The notes below the pieces were generated by a model. The model was not told where the DNA came from. It was given only the letters and a program-made list of their open reading frames with translations, and did not search any database. Both the position numbers and the translations under genes were made by a program. DNA of 64,000 nt, taken from positions 62,001 through 126,000 of the forward strand of contig JAIELY010000010.1 in the NCBI GenBank assembly GCA_019752555.1, written 5' to 3'. Source of the stretch: Rhabdochlamydiaceae bacterium. GTDB taxonomy: Bacteria > Chlamydiota > Chlamydiia > Chlamydiales > Rhabdochlamydiaceae. The stretch's first letter is position 1; every line of letters begins with the position of its first letter. Of this stretch, positions 43,793-52,435 are shown one piece after another.

Positions 43793-44233
43793 TTACATGG
43801 GATCATGGACATTGATGAACCGATCCTGCCCATAGGCAATTAGTTTTTTGTCGCATGTAACTAAAACTGCGTTTTCTTGATGAGCTGTTGCTATTAAAAG
43901 GCGATCAGCAGGATCTCCATGCACCGTTCCAGGTAAACGACTGCTTTGAATTGCGATTCGAGGTGAAATGGGTACTAGCTTGATTCCTGGCATATCCAAA
44001 GCTTGTTCTATCCAATCTTGACAATCCATATCAAGGCTGATGCGTTGTTTTTCTACAAGCATCCCCACTTCCCAAATAGAAATGGGCGATATTAATACAC
44101 CGTTAGATTGTAAGGCAAAGTCTAAAGCCTTGCGAAAAGAAGCTTTGATTTTACTATCGCCAGTCATTACCCACAGCCAAATATGAGTGTCTAATATTAT
44201 CTTATGATGTTTTAGGTTTTTAACGATCGGCAT
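43793..44233 (-). CDS. vapC: PIN-domain toxin (VapC family)
   Basis: A 146-residue PIN ribonuclease-like toxin. The acidic residues sit in ILDTHIWLW, SIWEVGML, GDPADRLLIATA and VTCDKKL. I chose ATG 44233, placed 6 nt after GAGG; an upstream ATG 44245 adds four residues. The start lies inside the antitoxin gene, giving the usual coupling of antitoxin and toxin translation. VapC toxins cleave tRNA or rRNA (family knowledge). Confidence 0.9.
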   Translation of the reverse strand: MPIVKNLKHHKIILDTHIWLWVMTGDSKIKASFRKALDFALQSNGVLISPISIWEVGMLVEKQRISLDMDCQDWIEQALDMPGIKLVPISPRIAIQSSRLPGTVHGDPADRLLIATAHQENAVLVTCDKKLIAYGQDRFINVHDPM

Positions 44234-44450
44234 CCCATTCCTCATTAATTGGAGAGATGATATCTCCTTTGAAATGAACCGTACCCTTTAGTTTGCCAAA
44301 AAGGGATTGCTCTGTTTTTTCAATGGGAACTAGTTGTGCTACTGGAATATTGTGTTTTGTAATAATGACTCTTCTTCGCGTTTTTTTAACCCTATCCATG
44401 ACTTTAAGACATTCAGTTTTAAATTTGCCAGCTTTCATGTATTCAGACAT
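44220..44450 (-). CDS. Antitoxin, Phd/VapB type
   Basis: The 76-residue protein (MSEYMKAGKFKTECLKVMDRV...) has a Phd/YefM-like DNA-binding N-terminal half and an acidic C-terminal tail that would wrap the toxin. RRVIITKHNIPVAQLVPIEK is typical of the family. SD AGGTGG precedes ATG 44450. It is the first gene of the toxin-antitoxin operon, and a nested inverted repeat lies just upstream. Confidence 0.88.
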   Translation of the reverse strand: MSEYMKAGKFKTECLKVMDRVKKTRRRVIITKHNIPVAQLVPIEKTEQSLFGKLKGTVHFKGDIISPINEEWDADR

Positions 44451-44463
44451 CCGACCACCTTTG

Positions 44464-44493
44464 TATGACTATGGTCATAATAACATAGTCATA
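44464..44493. promoter_or_regulatory. Operator of the toxin-antitoxin operon
   Basis: TATGACTATG (44464-44473) and CATAGTCATA (44484-44493) form a perfect 10-bp inverted repeat with a 10-nt spacer. Inside it ATGAC/GTCAT (44465-44469, 44474-44478) makes a second, tighter palindrome. It sits 13 nt before the antitoxin start, where Phd-type antitoxins autorepress. Confidence 0.65.
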
Positions 44494-44560
44494 TTTTTTT
44501 AAATAGTGAAAATGCGTGTGTTTGTCTAATTGAAAATAAAAAGAATTGATATTTTGTTGA

Positions 44561-44627
44561 TAACATTCAGATTGTTAGTGTGTTATGATGTAGAAAAGGT
44601 GCAGAGCTGCTTAATCTTCAATAAACA
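44561..44627. repeat. 67-bp direct repeat, copy A
   Basis: This 67-nt block is identical to 46118-46184. It ends with TTAATCTTCAATAAACA, which on the minus strand is the last five codons and stop of the alpha/beta-hydrolase gene. This copy therefore carries a detached piece of that gene's 3' end. Confidence 0.95.
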
Positions 44628-44638
44628 ATAGAGCAGGT

Positions 44639-46015
44639 TTAAACGAGAGCCTCCATTCGAACTTGAAGTGTCCTCTGGCAGAATAATCCCAGTTCTCGCG
44701 GATTTTCAGCTTCCCATTGGCCAATTGCATCAGTTTTAAATCGTTCATTTAAGTAGTTGTTCCAATCGTTGGTAGTCCAGATCATGCTGAGCATATGATC
44801 AGAATGCAAAGTAGGTAAAATACTGAGATCCAATTCTTGTTGCTGCTCAAAAGACACGGAAGAAAATGCGTCTGCGATTGCACCGGTAGTCGCTTGAAGT
44901 CGGTCGAGCATCATTCGATTGATTTGAGCGCTCTCTTCTAATGAGTTTGCAGATAGTTGGCTATCTGTAGAAGTATCTGTATAATCGTAGATTCCATTTG
45001 GAGAACTGTCTAAAATTTCATTAGCCAATTTGCATATCTCTACCATTTGAGCTGTTTTTTCTTGAATAATTTTGATGTCTTCATCTTTTTCATTGAAGAT
45101 GTTTTCTAAACGTACCAATACGTGAGCGTAGTGATCATGAATGAACTCTGCTCCCCTTGAGAGGATAATGCTGCCTTTAGCAATCAACTCTGCGAACTCC
45201 AGATCGTCGGCAATTCCAGGAGCATCGATGAGCGATAGCTTATCTTTGAGCCTCAAGGCATCTGCTCGTTCTAATAATACATTGTAATCGGGTAGTTCTA
45301 AATACTCGATCCCTAATTGCGATTCTCTGTGGTAGCCCAAAGCTCGCAATTTTTCTTGGGTCGTAATAGTTAAGTTGTCAAATGAGAATGATTTATCAGG
45401 CTCGACTGCTGGAAATGGGTCATCCGTTTCGTTTTCAGGGAAATAAGCAAACCGATAAATGTAGCCTCCATTAACTGCTTTACGTTCCAAACATTTCCAT
45501 ATGACACCGTCTTTTTCTCTAAGTTCAAAAGGACGGGATTGCAGCCTATCTTGGATTTCACTGTTTTTTTTGACTTTAATGTGTTGGATCTGATGAATTA
45601 ATAAAACTTGTTTTGAATAGAATGAAGTGTCTTTAGGGAAAGTTTTCATAGCTTCAGTGTAGATTTCAAACAATTGCTCATCGTTAAACCGTTCTGTGAG
45701 CACGACCATAAGGGAGAGGAATTCTAAATACTTTTCACCATTTGCTTCATCTTCTTTGTAATTTTTTAAACCAGATCGATTAATTAATAGCTCTCTAATT
45801 TCAGTGTTGCTGAGTCTCATCATGTTCTTTTTGGCATTCGAAAAGCAATCGATCGGGGATGTGGTCGTTCTTATAGATTCATTAATTTGGTCATTGAAAT
45901 GGCCATTCAACCCAAGAATTTTGATTTCTCTAATAAGATCATGTTCCCCCATTAGTGCGTCGCTTATAGGCTTGACGCTGTCGCTAAAAAAATGAGAATT
46001 TGATGAAATTGCCAT
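44639..46015 (-). CDS. Unrecognised 458-residue protein, sole gene of a repeat-bounded insertion
   Basis: The protein starts MAISSNSHFFSDSVKPISD and has no signal peptide, membrane segment or motif I can name. It looks largely helical and acidic, with a long helix-rich region near 270-340 (FIHDHYAHVLVRLENIFNEKDEDIKIIQEK). SidE-, kinase- or nucleotide-binding motifs were not seen. Its flanks are very A/T-rich. It is the only gene between two 67-bp perfect repeats, so it was probably brought in as a unit. An effector or orphan cargo role is conceivable but unsupported. Confidence 0.6.
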   Translation of the reverse strand: MAISSNSHFFSDSVKPISDALMGEHDLIREIKILGLNGHFNDQINESIRTTTSPIDCFSNAKKNMMRLSNTEIRELLINRSGLKNYKEDEANGEKYLEFLSLMVVLTERFNDEQLFEIYTEAMKTFPKDTSFYSKQVLLIHQIQHIKVKKNSEIQDRLQSRPFELREKDGVIWKCLERKAVNGGYIYRFAYFPENETDDPFPAVEPDKSFSFDNLTITTQEKLRALGYHRESQLGIEYLELPDYNVLLERADALRLKDKLSLIDAPGIADDLEFAELIAKGSIILSRGAEFIHDHYAHVLVRLENIFNEKDEDIKIIQEKTAQMVEICKLANEILDSSPNGIYDYTDTSTDSQLSANSLEESAQINRMMLDRLQATTGAIADAFSSVSFEQQQELDLSILPTLHSDHMLSMIWTTNDWNNYLNERFKTDAIGQWEAENPRELGLFCQRTLQVRMEALV

Positions 46016-46117
46016 TAATAACTCTTTGTATTATTTAATAATTACGAATATATTTTAGTTTAATTATATTATAAATGCAAGTGTTTTTTAATTATTAATG
46101 GATTTTTACAATGTTTC

Positions 46118-46184
46118 TAACATTCAGATTGTTAGTGTGTTATGATGTAGAAAAGGTGCAGAGCTGCTTAATCTTCAATAAACA
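46118..46184. repeat. 67-bp direct repeat, copy B
   Basis: Identical to copy A at 44561-44627. The last 17 nt are the authentic 3' end of the alpha/beta-hydrolase gene. The distance between repeat starts is 1557 nt. Confidence 0.95.
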
Positions 46185-46863
46185 GCCGCATGAGAGCGGT
46201 CACCGCTTGGGGCTGTTCCATGGGAGAGACGTGCCCGCATTCTTCGATGATGGCAAGTTTGGCGCCTTTGATCCCCTGAGCGATGGTTTTTTGTTCAGAG
46301 AGGGAAAAGAGCTTGTCTTGTCTGCCCGCGATGATCAGCGTTGGAGCTTTGATCTGAGGTAGGAGGGAAAGGGAGTTATTGTCTTCTGCCATCGATTGCA
46401 GCTGCTGGCAGAGAATCTCAATTTTCAGGCTTACCATCTCTTCGTGGAGCTTACTGATAATATACGGGTCTTTGAGTTTTTCAGGGTGGAGGATCAGGTG
46501 CATATGGGAGGCGATTACCTCCTCAAGTTTTCCCTCCTGCAGAGCTTGGATGACCTGTTGCTTGAGCGCATGAAACTTGGGGTCGGGGGTCGACCAGGTA
46601 TTGACAAGCAGGAGTTTAATTACGCGCTCCGGTGCTGCGGCGGCAACTTTTTGTGCGACCCATCCCCCCATCGATTGTCCAGCTATAAGAAAACGCTCAG
46701 GAGCAAGCCGCAGTACCTTTTCGACCATGGCTTTGCGGTCCTGTTCCTGGTCCATTACGATCACTTGGCAATGAGCGCAGTCGGCAAGAGACTTTGTCTG
46801 ATGCTCCCAGAGGATTTCGTTTGAGCTCCATCCCGGGACGAGGATTAGGGTGGGTTTGTCCAT
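46168..46863 (-). CDS. Alpha/beta-hydrolase, BioH-like
   Basis: The 231-residue serine hydrolase begins KPTLILVPGWSSNEILW. The nucleophile elbow is GQSMGG (near residue 83), the acid lies in IIAGRQDKLFSL and the His in IEECGHVSPMEQP. It resembles pimeloyl-ACP methyl ester esterase (BioH) in size and motifs, but no biotin genes are nearby, so the substrate is open. Its last codons form part of the 67-bp repeat. Confidence 0.82.
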   Translation of the reverse strand: MDKPTLILVPGWSSNEILWEHQTKSLADCAHCQVIVMDQEQDRKAMVEKVLRLAPERFLIAGQSMGGWVAQKVAAAAPERVIKLLLVNTWSTPDPKFHALKQQVIQALQEGKLEEVIASHMHLILHPEKLKDPYIISKLHEEMVSLKIEILCQQLQSMAEDNNSLSLLPQIKAPTLIIAGRQDKLFSLSEQKTIAQGIKGAKLAIIEECGHVSPMEQPQAVTALMRLFIED

Positions 46864-46991
46864 GAGATCTCCTTTTAATTTAATATATGATAAATCTTAA
46901 TTATTAAAAATATAATTATTTTGTTTTAAATAATTAGTTTTTTGTTATTATAAAGATTAAATGGTGGTATTAATAATTAACGGCGGTGCTT

Positions 46992-47447
46992 ATGAAAAAA
47001 TCAGCATTATGGATTTCAGCTCTTTTATTGCTCGCAGCTTGCGGAGGAGATGATCCGTCCGATAAGCAGACGATCCAGTATCAGATTGGTCCAGATCAAT
47101 ACGCTGTCGTTATTGTTCAAGAAGAGGGGATGAGTGATTCTGCCGTTAAAGAGATGGCTCTTAAAAAGGCTGCCGAGTTGACCTTGGACAAGAATTTCCG
47201 CTACTTTACGGTGGAATCAGAAGGTCAGGTGCTTGCGATGACCCCATCTGGATCTAACTATCAGGCTCCTAGGAACTTGTATTATGAATTGATTCAAAGT
47301 GGTAACTTTTCTAGGGATCAGTTTACAGAGGGACAAGGAGTGCAGACACAAAGTTATCCAGGCTATCGCATTCTTATTAAATGTTACAAAAACAGCCCTG
47401 GCCCTAGTGCCACGGATGCATGCAGTGTCGTTAACTGTAAAAAATAA
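46992..47447 (+). CDS. Small lipoprotein of unknown function
   Basis: From ATG 46992 the 151-residue product has a clear lipoprotein signal (ALLLLAACGGDD). The mature part begins acidic, then has IQYQIGPDQYAVVIVQEEG and KKAAELTLDKNFRYF, and four Cys including a CSVVNC pair near the end. It probably faces the periplasm. The family is not recognised, though the central region looks like the small alpha/beta CC0125-type domain of lipoproteins (weak). An alternative GTG start at 46986 would add two residues. Confidence 0.7.
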   Translation: MKKSALWISALLLLAACGGDDPSDKQTIQYQIGPDQYAVVIVQEEGMSDSAVKEMALKKAAELTLDKNFRYFTVESEGQVLAMTPSGSNYQAPRNLYYELIQSGNFSRDQFTEGQGVQTQSYPGYRILIKCYKNSPGPSATDACSVVNCKK

Positions 47448-47530
47448 TTTTTATTTTTAGTGATATTCTTTTGCCTGAAATTCAAGATAAGTTTATAGCG
47501 TGTTGAAATACACGTGGAGCTTTGGAAGGG

Positions 47531-48997
47531 ATGGCGATTGAAAAGCAGCCCAGAGGGTTATATCTTCTCTTTTTTACCGAACTTTGGGAAAGGTTTGGTT
47601 TCTACACGCTCCAAACAATCATCATCCTTTACATGACAAAAGCCTTAATGATGACAGACGATAAGGCTTATCTTCTCTATGGCACCTTCAGCTCTATGCT
47701 CTATTTGACTCCCGTATTAGGCGGGTATCTAGCCGATCGTTATTTAGGCTATCAACGCGCCATCATCCTTGGGGGAGTGCTCCTCACATTAGGTTATTTA
47801 TTGACGGCATTGCCCGAGCCTCATTTCTTCTTTTTGGGCTTAAGTGTGATCATCGTGGCCAACGGCTTTTTTAAACCGAATGTCTCCTGCATTGTGGGAG
47901 ATCTTTATCGAGCAAATGACCCAAGGCGCGACGGGGGATTTACCCTTTTTTATATGGGGATTAACCTCGGTTCTTTAATTCCCCCTTTAATTACAGGGGC
48001 AATTGTCCTTCATATTGGCTGGCATGCGGGCTTTTTACTAGCGGCGGTGGGAATGTTAATTGGGCTCATTATTTTTCTTCTGGGACGTAAACGCTTGCGT
48101 GGCAGCGGGGGGCTCCCTTTGCTCTCTCCGTTGCATGATCGCGGCGATGCGGTGACTTTTTACTCACTCTTAGGTGTTGGGATCGTAGCTGCGATTGGGC
48201 TAATGCTCTTTTTGTTTCGTTTCCCAGCGGAGACCGATTTCGTGTTAGGGTTTGCTGCGGTGATCACCTTGGCAGTTGTGCTCTATTTCCTTCTAAAAGA
48301 GAAGCGCTCTCAGAGAAATAAGATGATTGCGTGTTTGATTTTGATTTTGATTTCGATCGGTTTTTGGGCTCTTTATAATCAGACCTATACCTCTTTAATG
48401 CTTTATGCAGATAGGAATATGACCAAGCAGTTTCTGGGATTTACTATTGATGCGGAGTTTACCCAGTTTTTCAATCCGTTTTTTATTATTTTATTGAGTC
48501 CTGTTCTCAGTCGTTTGTGGATTAGCCTAGATAGACGGTCTGCCAATCCATCGACCCCGTTCAAGTTCTCCTATGGCATCCTATTTATGGCACTTGGCTT
48601 TTTCGTTTTAGGGCTGGGGGGGCGTTACTTTGGCCATGCAGGCGAAACATCTCCTTGGTGGCTTGTGCTGAGCTATTTTTTACAGACAATCGGCGAGCTG
48701 CTCTTATCTCCTATCGGACTTGCGATGATTACAACCTTGGCGCCAAAACATTTGGTGGGAATGATGATGGGAGTTTGGTTTTTAACGCAATCTGCCGCGT
48801 TTGCCATTGGAGGAGGCCTTGCCACTTTAGCTTCCGTTCCTGCTGAAACCACGCCTGTTGCGGCGCTTGGAATTTATTCTCACGCCTTTATCCTTTATGG
48901 GGGGATTTCCCTCTGTTTAGCAATCGTGAGTTTTCTTCTTGCTCCCTATCTCAAGCGGCTTATCCATGCACCTGAGAAGATGAAGCCCATTAAGTGA
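47531..48997 (+). CDS. Proton-dependent oligopeptide transporter (POT/PTR2)
   Basis: The roughly 488-residue membrane protein has the POT motif FTELWERFGFYTLQ at the N-terminus and GGYLADRYLGYQRAI. NGFFKPNVSCIVGDLY follows, then FTLFYMGINLGSLIPPLI. It imports di- and tripeptides with protons, useful for an intracellular organism. I prefer ATG 47531, because a TTG at 47522 has poor spacing. It is preceded by a lipoprotein and followed by an AsmA-like gene, with no clear operon link. Confidence 0.92.
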   Translation: MAIEKQPRGLYLLFFTELWERFGFYTLQTIIILYMTKALMMTDDKAYLLYGTFSSMLYLTPVLGGYLADRYLGYQRAIILGGVLLTLGYLLTALPEPHFFFLGLSVIIVANGFFKPNVSCIVGDLYRANDPRRDGGFTLFYMGINLGSLIPPLITGAIVLHIGWHAGFLLAAVGMLIGLIIFLLGRKRLRGSGGLPLLSPLHDRGDAVTFYSLLGVGIVAAIGLMLFLFRFPAETDFVLGFAAVITLAVVLYFLLKEKRSQRNKMIACLILILISIGFWALYNQTYTSLMLYADRNMTKQFLGFTIDAEFTQFFNPFFIILLSPVLSRLWISLDRRSANPSTPFKFSYGILFMALGFFVLGLGGRYFGHAGETSPWWLVLSYFLQTIGELLLSPIGLAMITTLAPKHLVGMMMGVWFLTQSAAFAIGGGLATLASVPAETTPVAALGIYSHAFILYGGISLCLAIVSFLLAPYLKRLIHAPEKMKPIK

Positions 48998-49053
48998 TTC
49001 ATCTTGCTGGGAAAATAAATTTTTACTATTTTTAGGATTAAAAGGGTTCTTTC

Positions 49054-49815
49054 ATGAAAAAGTTTCTATCTACGGTATTAGGAATTGTTGTCGTTGCAAT
49101 TTTAGCAGCGGTTGTTGTGGGCTTTATTTTCTGGTCGCGCGTACCTGATATGGTCGCCAATAACCTCTCTAAGAAATTAAACGTTGCTGTAACGATCGAC
49201 GATATGACTCTTTCATGGGGTAAAGTAGGCATTGAAAAGGTGGTTGTTGGAAATCCCCCTTCTGCGATCCTTTCAAGAGCATTTTCTTGCAGGCAGATTG
49301 ATGTCTTAGCACCCTTCACACGCTACATTGATAAAAAAATTGTCATCGATGAGATCGATCTAAATGATGTTTATTTAGGCCTCGAGTTCAAATCAGCTTC
49401 AGGAACCGATGGCAATTGGACACAGATCATGAGTAATCTCAACCGTAACATGCAAGCAGAAGCTCAAGGCAAGGGGGGATCAGAGCGTTCTGTATTAATC
49501 CGCAAGCTTGTCCTCACAAATATCGATGTCGATGTTGTGTACCGAAAAGAAGGTGGAAAAGTGAAAAAATTACCTCGCATCAACCGGATAGAGCTTACCA
49601 ATGTGAGCAGCGAGGGTGGTCTTCCCATGGATCAAGTGATGAACTCGGTCTTAGGACAAATGCTTAAATCTGTGTTTGAGAAACAAAACCTTAAGAACAT
49701 GCTGAATAATTTCCTCGATCAGCCCGGCAGCGGAGTTAACAAGTTCATTCAGCCATTTAAAGGCTTATTTAATGCGGAATACCAGACAAAGAACGAAGGA
49801 ACACAGAGTGCTTAA
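49054..49815 (+). CDS. AsmA-like inner membrane-anchored protein
   Basis: The 253-residue protein has one N-terminal helix (TVLGIVVVAILAAVVVGFIFW). A periplasmic domain follows with AsmA/TamB-like character: LSKKLNVAVTIDDMTLSWGKVGIEKVVVGNPP, then the segment KKIVIDEIDLNDVYLGLEF. Larger relatives shuttle lipids or help outer membrane assembly. It ends inside the start of the ShlB-like barrel gene, so the two may act on the same envelope process (inference). Confidence 0.65.
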   Translation: MKKFLSTVLGIVVVAILAAVVVGFIFWSRVPDMVANNLSKKLNVAVTIDDMTLSWGKVGIEKVVVGNPPSAILSRAFSCRQIDVLAPFTRYIDKKIVIDEIDLNDVYLGLEFKSASGTDGNWTQIMSNLNRNMQAEAQGKGGSERSVLIRKLVLTNIDVDVVYRKEGGKVKKLPRINRIELTNVSSEGGLPMDQVMNSVLGQMLKSVFEKQNLKNMLNNFLDQPGSGVNKFIQPFKGLFNAEYQTKNEGTQSA

Positions 49816-51193
49816 TGAGAGGTCTCCTCCTTGTCAGAATCTCAAAGGCGGATTTCCCTATGCCTCTTTGTATAGAGCTTTCGCATTTGCATTGACATTA
49901 CCCTCAATGACACTGTCCGCTGATATTGTCAAAGAAGGCGTGGTCGGCAAGGTCGATTATACTGAGACCAAGTGGTTTTCTGTGGATCATTATAAGCGCA
50001 ATATTCCCTTGATCACGGGGGATGTATTGGACTTGGATGATCTGGAAAACAATGTTGCCTGGCTTAATCGCAATCCATTTCAGTATACTGAGATCCTTTT
50101 ATCTCCAGGCAAGAGTGCAGGTACAAGCGATGTGCACTTTGCAACAAAAGAGCGTTTTCCTTGGCAGTTCTATGCAGGTGTTGATAATACAGGAACCCGT
50201 TATACAGACCCCATTCGGTTGATGGCAGGCTTTAACTGGGGAAATTTCTTCGGGACAGCCGATCAATTTTCTTTTCAGTTTACGGCTTCCCCTGATTTTC
50301 ATCGTTTTAAGTCATACTTAATTGACTACACAGCCTATTTGCCTTGGCAGCATGAGTTAAATATTTATAGCAGCTATGGAAGCATCCACCCGAAAATTTC
50401 TGATGTTCATAAGGAAGGTAAAAATGTGCAGGCAAGCCTGCGTTATTTAATCCCTTTTAAACCCTTTTTTACAGATTTAAAGCATCAGCTAACGTGGGGG
50501 TTGGACTATAAATGGATCAATAGCAATCTTTTTTATTTAAGTAATCGGATGCTGCCTCTTACCACCCAGCCTGTGACAATCACTCAAGCCATGTTAGGAT
50601 ACCGCCTGGATTATGAGAAAAATCACACCCATTTGACATTTGATCTCGAATGCTATGGGTCGCCGGTTTCATTTTTGCCTCATCAGAGCGACCATGATTA
50701 TCAAAGGCTAAGATCAGGGAGTCAAGCGCAATATTTTTATGGGAAATCTGCTCTTGGAGTCACCTACCGCTTTGCTGAAAAAATGCAGCTTGCTTTTCTT
50801 GTGCGAGGACAAGCTTCGACAAAGGCTCTTCTTGTCTCTGAGCAATTTGGGTTAGGGGGCTATGATACGGTGCGCGGTTACCAAGAAAGAGCATTCAACG
50901 CAGATAATGCGGTTTGTTTTAACGGAGAGTTTCGCACTCCTCCGATTTCATTTATGGATAATTGTAAAGATCACTTCTCTCTTTTGGGTTTTGTCGATGC
51001 GGCCTATGGGCGCAACTATGACAAAGAGTCAGGTGTTCCCTCTCAGCAATGGCTCCTGGGTGTAGGCCCGGGGGTGCGTTACGATATTGGAACGTATTTG
51101 ACAACACGCTTAGATTATGGATTTCAATTGCACCATATCTTTGGCGATCATCATGCGGGACGCATCCACTTTTCATTGATCGTCAGTTATTAG
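49772..51193 (+). CDS. ShlB/FhaC-type outer membrane beta-barrel, apparently short at the N-terminus
   Basis: The frame (473 residues from its first ATG) overlaps the AsmA-like gene by 44 nt. A possible signal (LYRAFAFALTLPSMTLSAD) begins only near residue 33, perhaps at TTG 49868. Next is one POTRA-like unit (LDDLENNVAWLNRNPFQYTEILLSPG, as in ShlB POTRA2). The barrel carries the conserved LGGYDTVRGYQER loop-6 motif and ends LIVSY. Two-partner transporters normally have two POTRAs, and no secreted partner (TpsA) gene is adjacent. Either this is a reduced form or the 5' end is damaged. Confidence 0.72.
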   Translation: MRNTRQRTKEHRVLNERSPPCQNLKGGFPYASLYRAFAFALTLPSMTLSADIVKEGVVGKVDYTETKWFSVDHYKRNIPLITGDVLDLDDLENNVAWLNRNPFQYTEILLSPGKSAGTSDVHFATKERFPWQFYAGVDNTGTRYTDPIRLMAGFNWGNFFGTADQFSFQFTASPDFHRFKSYLIDYTAYLPWQHELNIYSSYGSIHPKISDVHKEGKNVQASLRYLIPFKPFFTDLKHQLTWGLDYKWINSNLFYLSNRMLPLTTQPVTITQAMLGYRLDYEKNHTHLTFDLECYGSPVSFLPHQSDHDYQRLRSGSQAQYFYGKSALGVTYRFAEKMQLAFLVRGQASTKALLVSEQFGLGGYDTVRGYQERAFNADNAVCFNGEFRTPPISFMDNCKDHFSLLGFVDAAYGRNYDKESGVPSQQWLLGVGPGVRYDIGTYLTTRLDYGFQLHHIFGDHHAGRIHFSLIVSY

Positions 51194-51744
51194 CCTTTTA
51201 ACATCGTCCATTTTTGATGCATGCGCACAACCGACAACTCGTTAGTGGGTAACTCTAAGGGGTTTTTTCCAAACCATTTAAGTGCTTTAGATTCAGAATT
51301 TTTGACAATCTTCTCATCGCTTGCGACCCGAAGTAAAAACCGAATGTCGTAGTGAAGATGTTCTTTTTCCTGCTTGATGGGTGGAATCACATGGATGTCG
51401 ATGTCAAAGATATCATCCATGACAGGGACGATTTCTTTTATTCCCGATTCTTCTTGAGCCTCTTTGATGGCAACCGCTAATACGTCAGGATTTCCATCGC
51501 AATGTCCGCCCGGTTGGAGCCATCGATCCAATTTTGCATGATGCATCAGTAAGACTTGTGTTAAATCCCGGCTCAAGAGCCATGCAGAGGCGGTCACGTG
51601 ACCTACTGCCAATGAACGCTCGAAGCAATTAGGGTGGGTATTAACAAAAGAGAGGATCTGTTCTTTTGCAAGGCTCTGTTCGTTGCAAGAGGGGATGTAC
51701 TGTTGAAGCTTTTCGAGTAAACTCTGATGTTCAAGTGTGTGCAT
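51190..51744 (-). CDS. Nudix hydrolase
   Basis: The 184-residue protein has a Nudix box GGHCDGNPDVLAVAIKEAQE (followed by ESGIKEI). The usual first Glu appears as Asp and the REUXEE core as KEAQEE. Nudix enzymes cleave nucleoside diphosphate-linked compounds. It lies 12 nt after the HIT gene and may be the last gene of the nucleotide-related cluster. Its end overlaps the barrel gene by 4 nt. Confidence 0.85.
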   Translation of the reverse strand: MHTLEHQSLLEKLQQYIPSCNEQSLAKEQILSFVNTHPNCFERSLAVGHVTASAWLLSRDLTQVLLMHHAKLDRWLQPGGHCDGNPDVLAVAIKEAQEESGIKEIVPVMDDIFDIDIHVIPPIKQEKEHLHYDIRFLLRVASDEKIVKNSESKALKWFGKNPLELPTNELSVVRMHQKWTMLKG

Positions 51745-51756
51745 ATTTTTCTAAGG

Positions 51757-52416
51757 TTAAGATTGTGATTTGAATAGGGAGATTTGTTGAGAATCTTCGA
51801 GGAATTTATTGCGGCACCTCTCATTTTCTTCTCGTCCAATCTCTTGCAGCTCGGGATTTTTTGCGGTGGCTTTCCAGTCAGCTCTTTCGGGACAGCCTAA
51901 TGCGTTTGCAAAGCGATCTCGAAAAAAACGGGGTTTTCCAAGACATGTATCGACAGCCCATTTGCTTTGATCGATAGAAAAAAATAAATACTGTCCTTCC
52001 TCTTGAAAAATACGACAAAGCTCTTTAAGACTTTCTAGAGGTCGATAATAGTGGTTTCCCTCAGGAACGATCTCATCTGCACTACCCTTAAATGGTAGAA
52101 CATGGATATGGGAGTGAAACACCGTTTGGCCAATTTTCCCATGTTCAAATGTTGCGACTGATCCAAATTTTTTATAAACCCATTGGGTTACATATGGGTA
52201 GATCTTGTTGAAATCTTCCCATTCTTCGGGCGTGTATTCTCCTGCACATGCCACATGTCTTTTGGGAATGATTAATAGATGGCCTTCCATCAGAGGGTGG
52301 ACATCGCAAAGGACTTTAAAATGTTGCGATTGTGAAAGAAGAAACTTAAATGCAAAGCTGCCTTCTGCACAATGAGGGCAATGAGTGCGTATCATTTGCT
52401 CGGAAAGATCTTCCAT
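51757..52416 (-). CDS. HIT-family protein with C-terminal extension (HIT-B)
   Basis: The 219-residue protein has CPHC at the N-terminus (a likely zinc site), the HIT fold (PLMEGHLLIIPKRHVACAGE) and the triad HSHIHVLPF. A C-terminal extension contains FANALGCPERADWKA. It is paralogous to the HIT protein at 55512-56183 in both the core and the extension, which differ from ordinary 110-residue HIT proteins. A nucleotidyl transfer or hydrolysis role is likely. Start ATG 52416 is preferred; TTG 52422 adds two residues. Confidence 0.85.
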   Translation of the reverse strand: MEDLSEQMIRTHCPHCAEGSFAFKFLLSQSQHFKVLCDVHPLMEGHLLIIPKRHVACAGEYTPEEWEDFNKIYPYVTQWVYKKFGSVATFEHGKIGQTVFHSHIHVLPFKGSADEIVPEGNHYYRPLESLKELCRIFQEEGQYLFFSIDQSKWAVDTCLGKPRFFRDRFANALGCPERADWKATAKNPELQEIGREENERCRNKFLEDSQQISLFKSQS

Positions 52417-52435
52417 GACCAAAAGGCTCCTTGAA

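Noticed and set aside
44451-46117. Insertion sequence between the repeats
   Set aside because: No transposase motif or terminal inverted repeats; the 458-residue protein shows no DDE or HUH pattern.
46920-46945. Shared TTTTAAATAATTAG with the efflux inverted repeat
   Set aside because: Only 14 nt in very AT-rich DNA and without the second arm, so likely chance.
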